The notes beneath the pieces were generated by a model, which was given only the letters and a program-made list of their open reading frames with translations, ran no database searches and was not told where the DNA came from. This document shows positions 9,265 through 16,859 of a stretch of DNA of 25,939 nucleotides, one piece after another. Position numbers and translations under genes: made by a program. Numbering within the stretch: the stretch's first letter is position 1; each line of letters begins with the position of its first letter. The DNA is from JBFLVQ01 sp040758525 (lineage in GTDB: Bacteria; Acidobacteriota; Blastocatellia; Chloracidobacteriales; JADJPF01): NCBI GenBank assembly GCA_040758525.1, contig JBFLVQ010000053.1, forward strand, positions 1 through 25,939, read 5' to 3'.

Positions 9265-11361
9265 ATGTCGAAGCCGCCGGAAACAGACCAGTCTCTTAAC
9301 AATAATGCCGAAACACTGCATATGGGCTCGCGGCAGAGTGAGCGCCCGCTATTAACACAACCCAAGACAGCACCACTCACATCGTCAAATAAAGGTATTA
9401 ATGAGGCCGAGACGATGAAATTAAGACAGGAGGATGCTCCTACCTTAAAGGCCCAGCCGGTTACGGCTGGCCCTGAACAGAAGAACATCCTTACCCCGAT
9501 CCGAGATGGTCTGCTGATTGGTGAACGCTTTCTAGGAAAGTATGAGATTATCGAGATGATTGGCTCTGGTGGCATGGGTCGAGTCTATAAAGCGCGCCAC
9601 CTTGATCTGGGAAACCTTGTCGCCATCAAGATGCTCAATACTAACCTGATTCAGAATGATGAGGCGATTGAACGCTTCAAACGAGAGGCGCGCGCCAGTG
9701 CCAAGGTGCTACATCCCAATACCGTACGAGTCTTTGACTATGGTGTAGAAGGCAATGCCTGTTTCCTTGTGATGGAATTTCTTGAAGGCGAGCCACTACG
9801 TAAGCGGCTTAGCAAACGTAAGCGCTTACCGCTCCCGGAGATTGTACATTTTGTTGAACAGGTCTGTTATGTGCTTGAAGTAATGCATCGCAAAGGCATC
9901 GTACATCGCGATCTGAAGCCAGACAACATCTTCTTTCACCAACAGGAAGATATTGAAGTTGTCAAAGTACTCGATTTTGGTATTGCGAAAGTGAGTAGTG
10001 CCACAATCGATTCCACTCTGACACGACCTGGTTCGCTGGTTGGTACACCACATTATATGTCACCTGAACAATGCCAAGGCATTGAATTAGATGGTCGCGC
10101 AGATCTCTACTCTTTTGGCGTGATCCTCTATGAAATGTTGGCTGGCCGTGTGCCATTTGATGCAGAGAACTCGCTGACATTAATGTTTAAGCATGTTCAA
10201 GAAGAGCCACAACAACTTAGTGTGATAGTTCCGCATTTGCCTCCTGCACTCTGCGAAACCGTAATGCGGCTATTAGCCAAAGAGCCTAAAGATCGTTTTC
10301 AGACTGCTAAGGATTTTCTCCAAGCCTTCTGTGCTGCTGCCCAGATCACTCCTACGATCAAACTAGAGACACTAGATAAGTCTCAGACAGGAAAGACTAA
10401 AGATCGTTTTGATGGCCGTACCGGCGAGATCTCCTCGCTACATGTTCCACCTACCGAAGTTGTTGAAAAGCCTGCTCCCAAGCCAGTTCTCAAATATGTT
10501 GTGGGATCTGCAATAACGGTGCTAATTGCTACAGTTGCGCTAATAATGTCAGGAATATTTTCACCTCAACCGATCCAGCCAAAAGTTATAACTCCTGATC
10601 CACCAGAGCAAGACGAAGCCACTAAGAGAATTAGTACATTGTTGAAAGATTTTGTTCTCATCGAAGGTGGCAACTACACGATCGGGCGTGAGCCAAATGC
10701 AGCTAAGCAGATACCTATGGAAGAGGGGCCAGGCCATCAAGTAATACTCTCGTCTTACTATCTAAGCAAATATGAGGTTACCAATAAGGAGTATCGTGAG
10801 TTTGTTCTTGCCGCCCAATATCGTGCGCCAAAAGGCTGGAACGGCAACAACTATTCGATTGGTGCAGACGATCTGCCGGTAACCAATGTCAGTTGGGATG
10901 ATGCTATTGCTTATTGCAGATGGCGCTCACAACGCGACAAGATCGATTATCGCTTGCCTAGTGAAGATGAGTGGGAGCATGCTGCCAGAGGTAATGATGC
11001 ACGCCTATATCCTTGGGGTGATATCTGGGATAATAGTTTTGCCCATACCAACAAGGCTGAGAATCTGGCTATTATTCCGCTGGCAGTTAACAGTCCGCCT
11101 AACAATAATAATGATCGCAGCCCGCTTGGTATCTTCGCATTGGCTGGCAATGTCTCGGAATGGACAGCTTCCAATTTTCAGGTATATCCTGGCAGCGCTT
11201 ACAAGCCTCGTAATGAGGATCTAAAATGTAAAGTTTATCGTGGCGGTAATTTCAATTCTCCTGTAGATGACTCTCGTACTACTGCTAGATTCTGGAATAA
11301 GCCAGATACTGTCAAACCCAATTTAGGATTTCGTTTGGCAGTAATACCACCAAAGAAATAG
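9265..11361 (+). CDS. Membrane Ser/Thr protein kinase with C-terminal FGE-like (formylglycine-generating enzyme type) domain
   Basis: This is a Hanks-type kinase. Residues 1-90 form a polar leader; the kinase spans about 93-355, with the GSGGMG P-loop (100-105), VAIK lysine 122, HRDLKPDN loop (214-221, catalytic Asp216), DFG (237-239) and SPE (266-268). A Pro-rich stretch precedes one membrane helix (about 409-431), which puts residues after 435 outside the membrane. There an FGE-sulfatase fold (about 463-695) shows F-V-L-I-E-G-G, E-V-T-N, P-V-T-N-V-S-W, R-L-P-S-E-D-E-W-E, G-N-V-S-E-W and N-L-G-F-R-L. The paired cysteines used by true FGE are absent (G-G-N-F-N-S-P region), so the domain is probably a sensor or binding module. 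GGAGA at 9252-9256 sets the start. The PEGA gene follows after 5 bp. Confidence 0.95.
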   Translation: MSKPPETDQSLNNNAETLHMGSRQSERPLLTQPKTAPLTSSNKGINEAETMKLRQEDAPTLKAQPVTAGPEQKNILTPIRDGLLIGERFLGKYEIIEMIGSGGMGRVYKARHLDLGNLVAIKMLNTNLIQNDEAIERFKREARASAKVLHPNTVRVFDYGVEGNACFLVMEFLEGEPLRKRLSKRKRLPLPEIVHFVEQVCYVLEVMHRKGIVHRDLKPDNIFFHQQEDIEVVKVLDFGIAKVSSATIDSTLTRPGSLVGTPHYMSPEQCQGIELDGRADLYSFGVILYEMLAGRVPFDAENSLTLMFKHVQEEPQQLSVIVPHLPPALCETVMRLLAKEPKDRFQTAKDFLQAFCAAAQITPTIKLETLDKSQTGKTKDRFDGRTGEISSLHVPPTEVVEKPAPKPVLKYVVGSAITVLIATVALIMSGIFSPQPIQPKVITPDPPEQDEATKRISTLLKDFVLIEGGNYTIGREPNAAKQIPMEEGPGHQVILSSYYLSKYEVTNKEYREFVLAAQYRAPKGWNGNNYSIGADDLPVTNVSWDDAIAYCRWRSQRDKIDYRLPSEDEWEHAARGNDARLYPWGDIWDNSFAHTNKAENLAIIPLAVNSPPNNNNDRSPLGIFALAGNVSEWTASNFQVYPGSAYKPRNEDLKCKVYRGGNFNSPVDDSRTTARFWNKPDTVKPNLGFRLAVIPPKK

Positions 11362-11366
11362 ATATT

Positions 11367-12791
11367 GTGAAGAGAAGAATACCAGTGTGGAAAATTTTTC
11401 AGCGCACACCACTATTTCTACGACAGTTAATAGTAGGGTTTGTATCTTGCTGTGTCTTGCTTCTGCTGATTGTGCCGGTATTGGCGCAGAAAGATACCGG
11501 TACCGTTAAATTACCACCCAAACCCAAAGGCCCTACTACTGGCACACTCGTGCTCTCTTCTGATCCTGCTGATGCCGATGCTGAGATCTATCTAGATAAT
11601 AAGTCACAGGGTAGAACTACGCGAGAAAGCAAAGAGATTGCCCTCAAACCAGGTAATTACCTACTAGAAGTAAAGCACCCAGAATATCTTGTCTTTCGTA
11701 AAAAAATCACTATTCGTGTTGGTGATGTGCAACCGGTATTGGCGATCTTGACACCGAAAAATGGTACTCTGCTATTCTCGGCTACCGATATCAAGCCTGG
11801 TACTATTATTGAACTTGATGGTAAAGCCTATCCAGAAGCCGACTGGCAACGGGATAAGGATAATAATGTACGCCTGAAAACCTCTTTTGGTGAGCATACT
11901 GTACAGGTCAAGGGTTATCTTGCCAAGAAGATTAACTTGACCATTGAAGAAGCGATTGTGCCTGTGCTACTGGAAAGAGAACTAACTACCTTGATAGTGC
12001 AGACACTGCCCAAAACACGTGTCTATATCAATGGTGAAGCCAGCGGTGAAGTGCCTACCACAGGTGAATTAAAGATATCTTTGCCCTTGCCAGCAGAGCA
12101 GTTAAAAGTATTGCTTGAACTTGATGGTTATGAAACCTATCAAACTCTGCTCAATCCTGCTAAACAGATACCGCTTGCTGTAAATCTCATGCCGCTACCA
12201 ACTAGTGCAGAGTTTGCTGATACATTCTTCAATTTAAGCCTCTGGAATGCACCCAAAGAATGGAAAGTAGAGAAGGGCTTGTTGCAAGTACGTGGTGCAC
12301 CTGGTTTAGGACTGCCAAAAGATAAGCTCTACCGCAACTGTGAAATTGTCTTTGGTCTACGGTTGGCCAAGACACGTGGCGCGGCTTGGGTAGTACACGC
12401 CAAAGATGAGAAAAATTATTATCTGTTCTATCTCAATGGTCCAAGCGGTCCTTTCCCCAATCAATTTACGACCTATATTTGTCGTGATGGTGTTTTGAAT
12501 CTTAATGAACCTGCTTCGGCGCCTCAGCCTGTGCCTAGCTTAACGGAGAAAGAGGATTACCGTATACGAATACGCGTGGTGGACAATACTATTGAACACT
12601 GGCTAACTCCTAGTAAGGCTGGTGAAGATATTAAAATCGGCTTCTACGAAGATCCTAACAATAACTTTAGTTATGGTAATGCTGGTTTCAGTGTGCTGAA
12701 TGGAGAGGAATTCCTCATCAATGGTTTTGCCATACGTCCATTGCCAGATACTAAAGCTAAATCTCCGTCAGACACTAAGGTTAAACCTTAA
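11367..12791 (+). CDS. Exported PEGA-domain protein with C-terminal lectin-like domain
   Basis: This 474-residue protein is exported or anchored, with an N-terminal hydrophobic segment (about 20-40) ending P-V-L-A-Q. Three PEGA-like modules follow: a clear one (about 59-129, with I-Y-L-D-N-K and P-G-N-Y-L-L-E-V), a weaker one (132-201) and a third (207-276, with V-Y-I-N-G). The rest (about 281-460) resembles concanavalin-like/DUF1080-type jelly-roll modules: A-D-T-F-F-N-L-S-L-W-N, W-x-V-E-x-G-L-L-Q-V, and N-Y-Y-L-F-Y-L-N-G. It starts five bases after the kinase stop with a GTG and only a weak ribosome site, so translational coupling to the kinase is likely; an in-frame GTG at 11385 is the alternative. 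It may be an envelope partner or target of the kinase system (inference). Its 3' end lies 4 bp from the convergent tonB-like gene. Confidence 0.88.
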   Translation: MKRRIPVWKIFQRTPLFLRQLIVGFVSCCVLLLLIVPVLAQKDTGTVKLPPKPKGPTTGTLVLSSDPADADAEIYLDNKSQGRTTRESKEIALKPGNYLLEVKHPEYLVFRKKITIRVGDVQPVLAILTPKNGTLLFSATDIKPGTIIELDGKAYPEADWQRDKDNNVRLKTSFGEHTVQVKGYLAKKINLTIEEAIVPVLLERELTTLIVQTLPKTRVYINGEASGEVPTTGELKISLPLPAEQLKVLLELDGYETYQTLLNPAKQIPLAVNLMPLPTSAEFADTFFNLSLWNAPKEWKVEKGLLQVRGAPGLGLPKDKLYRNCEIVFGLRLAKTRGAAWVVHAKDEKNYYLFYLNGPSGPFPNQFTTYICRDGVLNLNEPASAPQPVPSLTEKEDYRIRIRVVDNTIEHWLTPSKAGEDIKIGFYEDPNNNFSYGNAGFSVLNGEEFLINGFAIRPLPDTKAKSPSDTKVKP

Positions 12792-12795
12792 TCAT

Positions 12796-13623
12796 TTAGT
12801 TACTCAGCGATGGTTGACTCTGCAGTCTAAATCTGAAAGTCAATATACCTTGCACTTTTACCGGAACATTATTAAGAAGTGTTGGTTTGAATATCCATTG
12901 ATTGGCAGCGGCAAAGGCTGCCTGTCGCAAAAGTGTAGGACCACTAACGACAGTTGCGCTGATAACATTGCCATTCTCATCAATGGTAATCTCTACCTGA
13001 ACCTCACCCTGGATAGCAGCATTACGCGCAATGGCTGGATATTGTGGTAAAACCCGAGTAATAGCATTGCCACGTATGACGCCTTCGCTACGTCTTACAA
13101 TTGCCGGTGGGGCAGGTGGAGCAACTTGTTCAACTGGTGGTGGTGCCGGAGGCGGGGGTAGTAAAGCCTCTGTTCGTGTAGTGCTAATCCCACTGCCTAA
13201 CACACCCCCTTTAACACCACCTAAAACACCTCCTATCACACCACCCTCGACACCACCTTCGACACCACCTTCCACACCGCCATCAAATGTATCGACATTT
13301 ACTAATCTAGCCTGATCATTGGTAGGTAGATCAAGTTTAGTAGGAATATTACGCACAGATATGTTTGTGATTGTTCTTATCGTGGAGGTGGCAGGCTGCT
13401 GCGATGCCGCTTTATGACGAGGCGGTGGAGGTGGTGGAGGTGGAGGAGGCGCGACCATAGTCAATAATATAAACTCCTCGTCGAGTTTCGCATCATAGAG
13501 AAAGATTCCAACAACAATACTACTAAACAATAATGATACCCATAATATTGAAGTGACAATAAAATAGATCATGGTTTTCTTGCTATGGTTCTTTTTTGTA
13601 CAGGCTAACGTGTATTCGAACAT
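12796..13623 (-). CDS. TonB family energy transducer with GGV-repeat linker
   Basis: This 275-residue inner-membrane protein transmits proton-motive energy to outer-membrane receptors. Visible parts are a short cytoplasmic N-terminus, one membrane helix (about residues 18-43), a run of ten prolines (59-68), a GGV-x repeat segment (about 115-143), a second Pro-rich stretch, and a TonB C-terminal domain (about 193-267). That domain has Y-P-A-I-A-R, G-E-V-Q-V-E-I-T-I-D-E-N-G-N-V, A-A-x-A-A-N-Q-W-I-F-K-P and F-R-F-R-L. The ATG at 13623 is preferred because AGGGAGG lies six bases upstream; an ATG 18 codons further upstream would add a sequence with no function I recognise. The gene is convergent with the PEGA gene. 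No ExbB/ExbD is adjacent in this window. The receptor at 5555-9043 is a plausible but unproven partner. Confidence 0.92.
   Translation of the reverse strand: MFEYTLACTKKNHSKKTMIYFIVTSILWVSLLFSSIVVGIFLYDAKLDEEFILLTMVAPPPPPPPPPPRHKAASQQPATSTIRTITNISVRNIPTKLDLPTNDQARLVNVDTFDGGVEGGVEGGVEGGVIGGVLGGVKGGVLGSGISTTRTEALLPPPPAPPPVEQVAPPAPPAIVRRSEGVIRGNAITRVLPQYPAIARNAAIQGEVQVEITIDENGNVISATVVSGPTLLRQAAFAAANQWIFKPTLLNNVPVKVQGILTFRFRLQSQPSLSN
13199..13282. repeat. Seven 12-bp tandem units encoding the GGV-x linker
   Basis: On the + strand, seven consecutive 12-base units share a core like ACACCACCT, two of them identical (tcgacaccacct at 13247-13258 and 13259-13270). Read on the - strand they encode G-G-V-x blocks inside the TonB periplasmic linker. 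The period is a multiple of three, so unit gain or loss would keep the frame. Confidence 0.8.
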
Positions 13624-13629
13624 ATGCTG

Positions 13630-13636
13630 CCTCCCT
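13630..13636 (-). promoter_or_regulatory. Ribosome binding site deciding the TonB start
   Basis: AGGGAGG on the - strand lies six bases upstream of the ATG at 13623. It is a near-ideal Shine-Dalgarno and favours this start over the upstream ATG at 13677. Confidence 0.75.
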
Positions 13637-13820
13637 ACACATAAGGCTGAAATATGTCTAGTAGCAAAGGCAACCACTATGCCAGTGGAAAATATGGTGG
13701 GTTACTTAATATAGACTGTAGTTCTCTCTTTCTTTGCGCAGGATTTCCCACTCTCCTAGAAATATTACTCAATCGCAGGCTATTTTTTTCGATTGGGCTG
13801 AAAAAGCAATTAAAAACCTA

Positions 13821-13842
13821 GCCATTACACCGCCATTACACC
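13821..13842. repeat. Perfect 11-bp tandem duplication upstream of the PLP lyase gene
   Basis: GCCATTACACC occurs twice in direct tandem at 13821-13831 and 13832-13842, in the gap between the divergent TonB and lyase genes. It may be a small slippage duplication or a tandem operator. The spacing of one helical turn makes a regulator-binding role possible but unproven. Confidence 0.5.
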
Positions 13843-13904
13843 GAGATCTACTTGCTAAGCTTGAGCACATCTTTTGCTTTATACAGATAGATTCAATTTT
13901 TATA

Positions 13905-13910
13905 GAGGAG
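13905..13910 (+). promoter_or_regulatory. Ribosome binding site deciding the PLP lyase start
   Basis: GAGGAG at 13905-13910 is five bases before the ATG at 13916. This supports that start rather than the in-frame ATG 14 codons upstream. Confidence 0.75.
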
Positions 13911-13915
13911 AAGTT

Positions 13916-15208
13916 ATGAAAAAACAACATCGCGGCAAAAAGTCAGATTATCGTATGCGCACACATTTAATTCATGGTAATTATGAGAGTCGGCAATGGG
14001 ATTTTAATCACCATATAATTCCTCCTATCTCTGCTTCTGCAGCCTATCGACTAGGTTCGGTTCATCGTGGTGCCCAGGGTTTTGTTGAATTCGCGGCAAA
14101 AGAGACAGAAAACGGTGGCCAGACACCAATATATATCTATGATAGATTGGAAGAGCCAACCCGCGCTATGCTAGAAGAAAACTTGGCTTATGCCGAAGGT
14201 GGAGAGTGTGCAGTAAGCTTTGCCAGTGGTATGGCAGCGATCAGTGCTGCCCTAGGCGTTACTGTTGCTGCTGGTGATGAGATTGTCGCGCATCATACAC
14301 TCTATGGTTGTACCTATAGCCTCTTTACTAATTGGTTACCACGCTTCGGGGTACAAGTAAAGTTTGCTGATCTGCGGGATGCTGCTCAATTTCATCAAGC
14401 CATAAGTGAAAGAACAAAGGTTGTCTATTTTGAAACACCAGTAAACCCAACGCTAGATTTGATTGATATTGCACAAGTCAAAGAATGGGTAGAATCGATC
14501 AATGTTAATCGCAATGAAGCCAGGCAACTACTAATAATAATCGATAATACTTTTGCCACCCCTTATTGTCAGCGTCCTTTGTCATTGGGAGCAGACTTAG
14601 TATTAGAGAGTTTAACCAAAAATATTGGCGGCTTCGGTACTGATATGGGTGGAGCAGTAGTCGGTCCATACCATTATCATGGACCATTGCTAATGTTCCG
14701 TAAGGATTTTGGTGGCATATTATCACCTAAGAATGCCTGGCCAATACTGGTCTATGGTTTACCTACACTCCCTACCAGAATGATAAATCAACAGAAATGT
14801 GCAATACGTGTAGCACAATTCTTAGAGCAACATCCCAAAGTACTACAGGTCTCTTATCCTGGATTAGAAACGTCCTCACAATACGAATTGGCTCGGCGAC
14901 AGATGACTAGTTATGATGGCAAGTTTGCCCCTGGCTCGATGATCTATTTTGTAATTAATGGTGGTGAGGAGATGGCTGAGCGCTTCATAGACTATATCGC
15001 CACACATGCCTATAGCATTACTCTAGCTGTCAGCCTTGGACAGATCAGGACATTGATTGAAGAGCCCTATTCAATGACACACTCTGCCCTGCCTGAGCAA
15101 ATAAAGAAGCACCATAAGCTTGCCCCTGGTGGTATACGCCTCTCCATAGGACTAGAAGATTGGCATGATATCATTGAAGATCTTCGCATCGCTTTTGAGA
15201 AGGCTTAG
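13916..15208 (+). CDS. Cys/Met metabolism PLP enzyme, methionine gamma-lyase type
   Basis: This is a cytoplasmic PLP-dependent enzyme of about 430 residues in the cystathionine/methionine lyase family. Visible motifs, counted from this start, are Y75-D-R77 before E-E-P-T (matching the YSR phosphate-binding element from the neighbouring subunit), A-S-G-M-A-A-I (about 103-109), L-Y-G-C132-T (the Cys typical of methionine gamma-lyases), F-E-T-P-V-N-P-T (about 172-179), I-D-N-T-F-A-T-P, and the Schiff-base lysine K235 in S-L-T-K-N-I-G-G. The cysteine makes L-methionine gamma-lyase (methanethiol, 2-oxobutyrate and ammonia from methionine) the leading call. Cystathionine gamma-lyase or O-acetylhomoserine sulfhydrylase remain possible. 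E-E-P-T in place of the usual N-P-T is unusual. The gene is monocistronic, divergent from tonB and convergent with the DinB gene. Confidence 0.9.
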   Translation: MKKQHRGKKSDYRMRTHLIHGNYESRQWDFNHHIIPPISASAAYRLGSVHRGAQGFVEFAAKETENGGQTPIYIYDRLEEPTRAMLEENLAYAEGGECAVSFASGMAAISAALGVTVAAGDEIVAHHTLYGCTYSLFTNWLPRFGVQVKFADLRDAAQFHQAISERTKVVYFETPVNPTLDLIDIAQVKEWVESINVNRNEARQLLIIIDNTFATPYCQRPLSLGADLVLESLTKNIGGFGTDMGGAVVGPYHYHGPLLMFRKDFGGILSPKNAWPILVYGLPTLPTRMINQQKCAIRVAQFLEQHPKVLQVSYPGLETSSQYELARRQMTSYDGKFAPGSMIYFVINGGEEMAERFIDYIATHAYSITLAVSLGQIRTLIEEPYSMTHSALPEQIKKHHKLAPGGIRLSIGLEDWHDIIEDLRIAFEKA

Positions 15209-15232
15209 TAATAACTTACCCGCTAATTACTA
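15206..15232. terminator. AT-rich inverted repeat between convergent genes
   Basis: TAGTAAT at 15206-15212 (including the lyase stop codon) pairs with ATTACTA at 15226-15232 around a 13-base loop. The stem is short and AT-rich with no U-run, so it is a weak candidate for a shared 3' end with the convergent DinB-family gene. Confidence 0.2.
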
Positions 15233-15249
15233 GCAATCTAATATTCAGG

Positions 15250-15762
15250 TCACCAACGAGGAATAGGAATACCAGCAGAAAAACCATAAAACTCCAAATC
15301 TCTATTGGTCCTTAATTTTGTTACTAAAATAATCTGCCCTGTATGCATAGAAAAGTGCTCAACAACATGATAAATAGCATACATTATCGAGACTTCTTTA
15401 CCTTGTATGGTTCGCTTTTCTAAAAGACTGGCAGGATCTACTTTAGCCAGCACCGCATCTGCTTCCATTAGGGTTGCTTGAAGATTGGCTAGCAATTCGG
15501 ATTTGGGAATTATGGTCCGCTCGGCAAACTCCTGTTGGCGTACACGATGATCATCGGCACCGCCAATTCCACTAATAATCCACTGTCGTACATTACCAGC
15601 AAGATGTAACAGTAGATTGCCTATGCTATTTGATTCCTCATTAGCTCGCCACCAGATATCTTCTTCACTTAATCTTTCTATACATCTGGCTATTTTAGCT
15701 AGGTAGTCTTTGCTGAGAAATGCTCTTGATCCATCAATAAAAGCTTGGCCGATCTGCAACAT
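15250..15762 (-). CDS. DinB-like (DUF1572) metal-binding four-helix protein
   Basis: A 170-residue cytoplasmic protein of the DinB/YfiT-like fold. The putative metal triad is visible as His53 (L-L-H-L-A-G-N-V-R-Q-W) and His136/His140 (H-V-V-E-H-F-S-M-H-T-G-Q-I-I), which matches the DUF1572 pattern closely. Members of this superfamily include thiol-dependent transferases and hydrolases, but the substrate of this one cannot be read from sequence. GGAGAAG just upstream of the ATG supports the start. It lies 43 bp after the lipoprotein gene on the same strand, so the two may be co-transcribed. Confidence 0.88.
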   Translation of the reverse strand: MLQIGQAFIDGSRAFLSKDYLAKIARCIERLSEEDIWWRANEESNSIGNLLLHLAGNVRQWIISGIGGADDHRVRQQEFAERTIIPKSELLANLQATLMEADAVLAKVDPASLLEKRTIQGKEVSIMYAIYHVVEHFSMHTGQIILVTKLRTNRDLEFYGFSAGIPIPRW

Positions 15763-15805
15763 TGTTCTTCTCCAATGAAACTATTTTTCTAATCAACTTA
15801 AAGAA

Positions 15806-16348
15806 TTATCTGTATGTTAGGATGTAAAGATCATCTGTCTTAACGAATTGTCTGCGTGCCTGCTCTCCTTGGTAACTGATTGTGCCAGTTTGGCCTGTTA
15901 TTTTGATCGATTCAAGGTGTACCTTGGCATTCCCTTGATCATGGCTATGGTAGTTATATACTTGTACTATCATTAGCGCTTCATCTGGTTCAAGCCCTAC
16001 TACTACCAAGCCACGCTGCTCATCAAAGGTGGCTCGATCTTGCGCAACAGGCTGCCACTGCTTATCCCAGTTAAAGAGATCTTTCTTCTTCTTCACCATT
16101 GGCTTCTTAACAAATGTTCCTGTAATCACACCATCTTTATTAGGTGGTAGGGGAGAGAATTGATACTCTAGCGTGATGGCGGCAGTGGAATCATTCACAA
16201 CAATAAAAGCATTGCTTGTCGAGCAAGCGATCAACAGACTGCTCGCAATCAATAAAAATACTAACCTGTAGTGTGGTAGGATAGCAGTTTTTAGTAGTCC
16301 AGCAAGATCTATGAGAGGCAATGACTGTTTGAATGGTTTATCTATCAT
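15806..16348 (-). CDS. Predicted lipoprotein of unknown function
   Basis: A 180-residue exported protein. After a rather long N-terminal stretch comes a hydrophobic core (about residues 28-41) and a lipobox L-I-A-C with Cys42, indicating a signal peptidase II lipoprotein. The mature part begins S-T-S-N-A-F-I-V-V-N-D-S-T and looks beta-rich, with a basic patch (K-K-P-M-V-K-K-K-K-D, about 81-90). I do not recognise the family. The ribosome site before the ATG is weak and the pre-signal region is longer than usual, so the true start may be internal. It is the first gene of a probable pair with the DinB-like gene downstream. Confidence 0.75.
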   Translation of the reverse strand: MIDKPFKQSLPLIDLAGLLKTAILPHYRLVFLLIASSLLIACSTSNAFIVVNDSTAAITLEYQFSPLPPNKDGVITGTFVKKPMVKKKKDLFNWDKQWQPVAQDRATFDEQRGLVVVGLEPDEALMIVQVYNYHSHDQGNAKVHLESIKITGQTGTISYQGEQARRQFVKTDDLYILTYR

Positions 16349-16667
16349 AATAAGCTATAGTCCAATCGCTATTTTGAAAATATAACACCCTATTTCTTCT
16401 TGTCTAGCACCAGACTGCCTATAACTAACCATTTTTACATATTGTTTGTATGTCTATAGTACATTTGCTATCAATCTGACCGGTAACATTACATTACATG
16501 TCGGCACGCCGAAAATCCAACTAATTGCTAGTAAAGCTTTGTTTTATTGAAGGTTCTATGGTATAGTGGGTTTGGCTTATCTCTTGGAACGAAGCTTGCC
16601 TTGAAAACGAAAATGATCCCAAACAGTCGGTAAATTCCGATTATTACTGAATACAAGGAGAGAAGCT
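16349..16667. other. 319-bp intergenic region between divergent genes
   Basis: The gap lies between the divergent lipoprotein gene (-) and the small CxxC gene (+). Apart from the promoter candidate at 16539-16567 and a tiny TCGGC/GCCGA inverted repeat near 16501-16512, I see nothing here: no ORF with a ribosome site, no tRNA and no convincing riboswitch fold. Confidence 0.6.
16539..16567 (+). promoter_or_regulatory. Candidate sigma70-like promoter for the small CxxC gene
   Basis: TTGTTT at 16539-16544, a 17-base spacer, and TATAGT at 16562-16567 (five of six matches to TATAAT). Transcription would start near 16574, leaving a leader of about 94 bases before the GTG start. Confidence 0.45.
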
Positions 16668-16859
16668 GTGTATAAATTACTCTATAATCTGTTCCATCGG
16701 CATGAGTGGAGTTCGCTGAAGCAGAACAGAGCCGGGGTCTACGTAATGCGTTGTTACGATTGCGGCGAAGAGCGGATCGTGAAGGCTGACATTAACGTCT
16801 CCGAAGAAGTAGAGCGGCGGCTTAAAGAAGCGCGAGCAAACTTAAAAACGATCAATTAA
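16668..16859 (+). CDS. Small putative zinc-binding protein (HxH...CxxC)
   Basis: This protein has 63 residues and starts with GTG, backed by a strong AAGGAG at 16655-16660 seven bases upstream. Residues His10, His12, Cys29 and Cys32 (C-Y-D-C-G-E-E) form an arrangement that could bind one zinc, like a mini zinc ribbon in which the first Cys pair is replaced by histidines. The C-terminal third is a charged amphipathic helix (S-E-E-V-E-R-R-L-K-E-A-R). I do not recognise a named family. Its last 8 bases overlap the 3' end of the convergent recJ gene. It is probably a real gene because ribosome site, promoter and length agree; function unknown. Confidence 0.7.
   Translation: MYKLLYNLFHRHEWSSLKQNRAGVYVMRCYDCGEERIVKADINVSEEVERRLKEARANLKTIN

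Noticed and set aside
10886..11224. Overlapping + strand frame within the kinase FGE-like domain
   Set aside because: It is in another frame over well-conserved FGE motifs of the real gene.
13031..13315. Open frame on the + strand encoding a Thr/Pro repeat protein (T-P-P-x units)
   Set aside because: It lies wholly inside the tonB-like gene opposite the GGV repeats; the repeats only look protein-like because of the 12-bp periodicity. No ribosome site.
13674..13688. Small inverted repeat CCACT-N5-AGTGG upstream of tonB
   Set aside because: Arms of only five bases; chance occurrence cannot be excluded and there is no supporting context.
13734..13915. Possible small gene upstream of the PLP lyase (TTG start)
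   Set aside because: Rare start, no ribosome site, no recognisable composition; the region more likely holds the lyase promoter.
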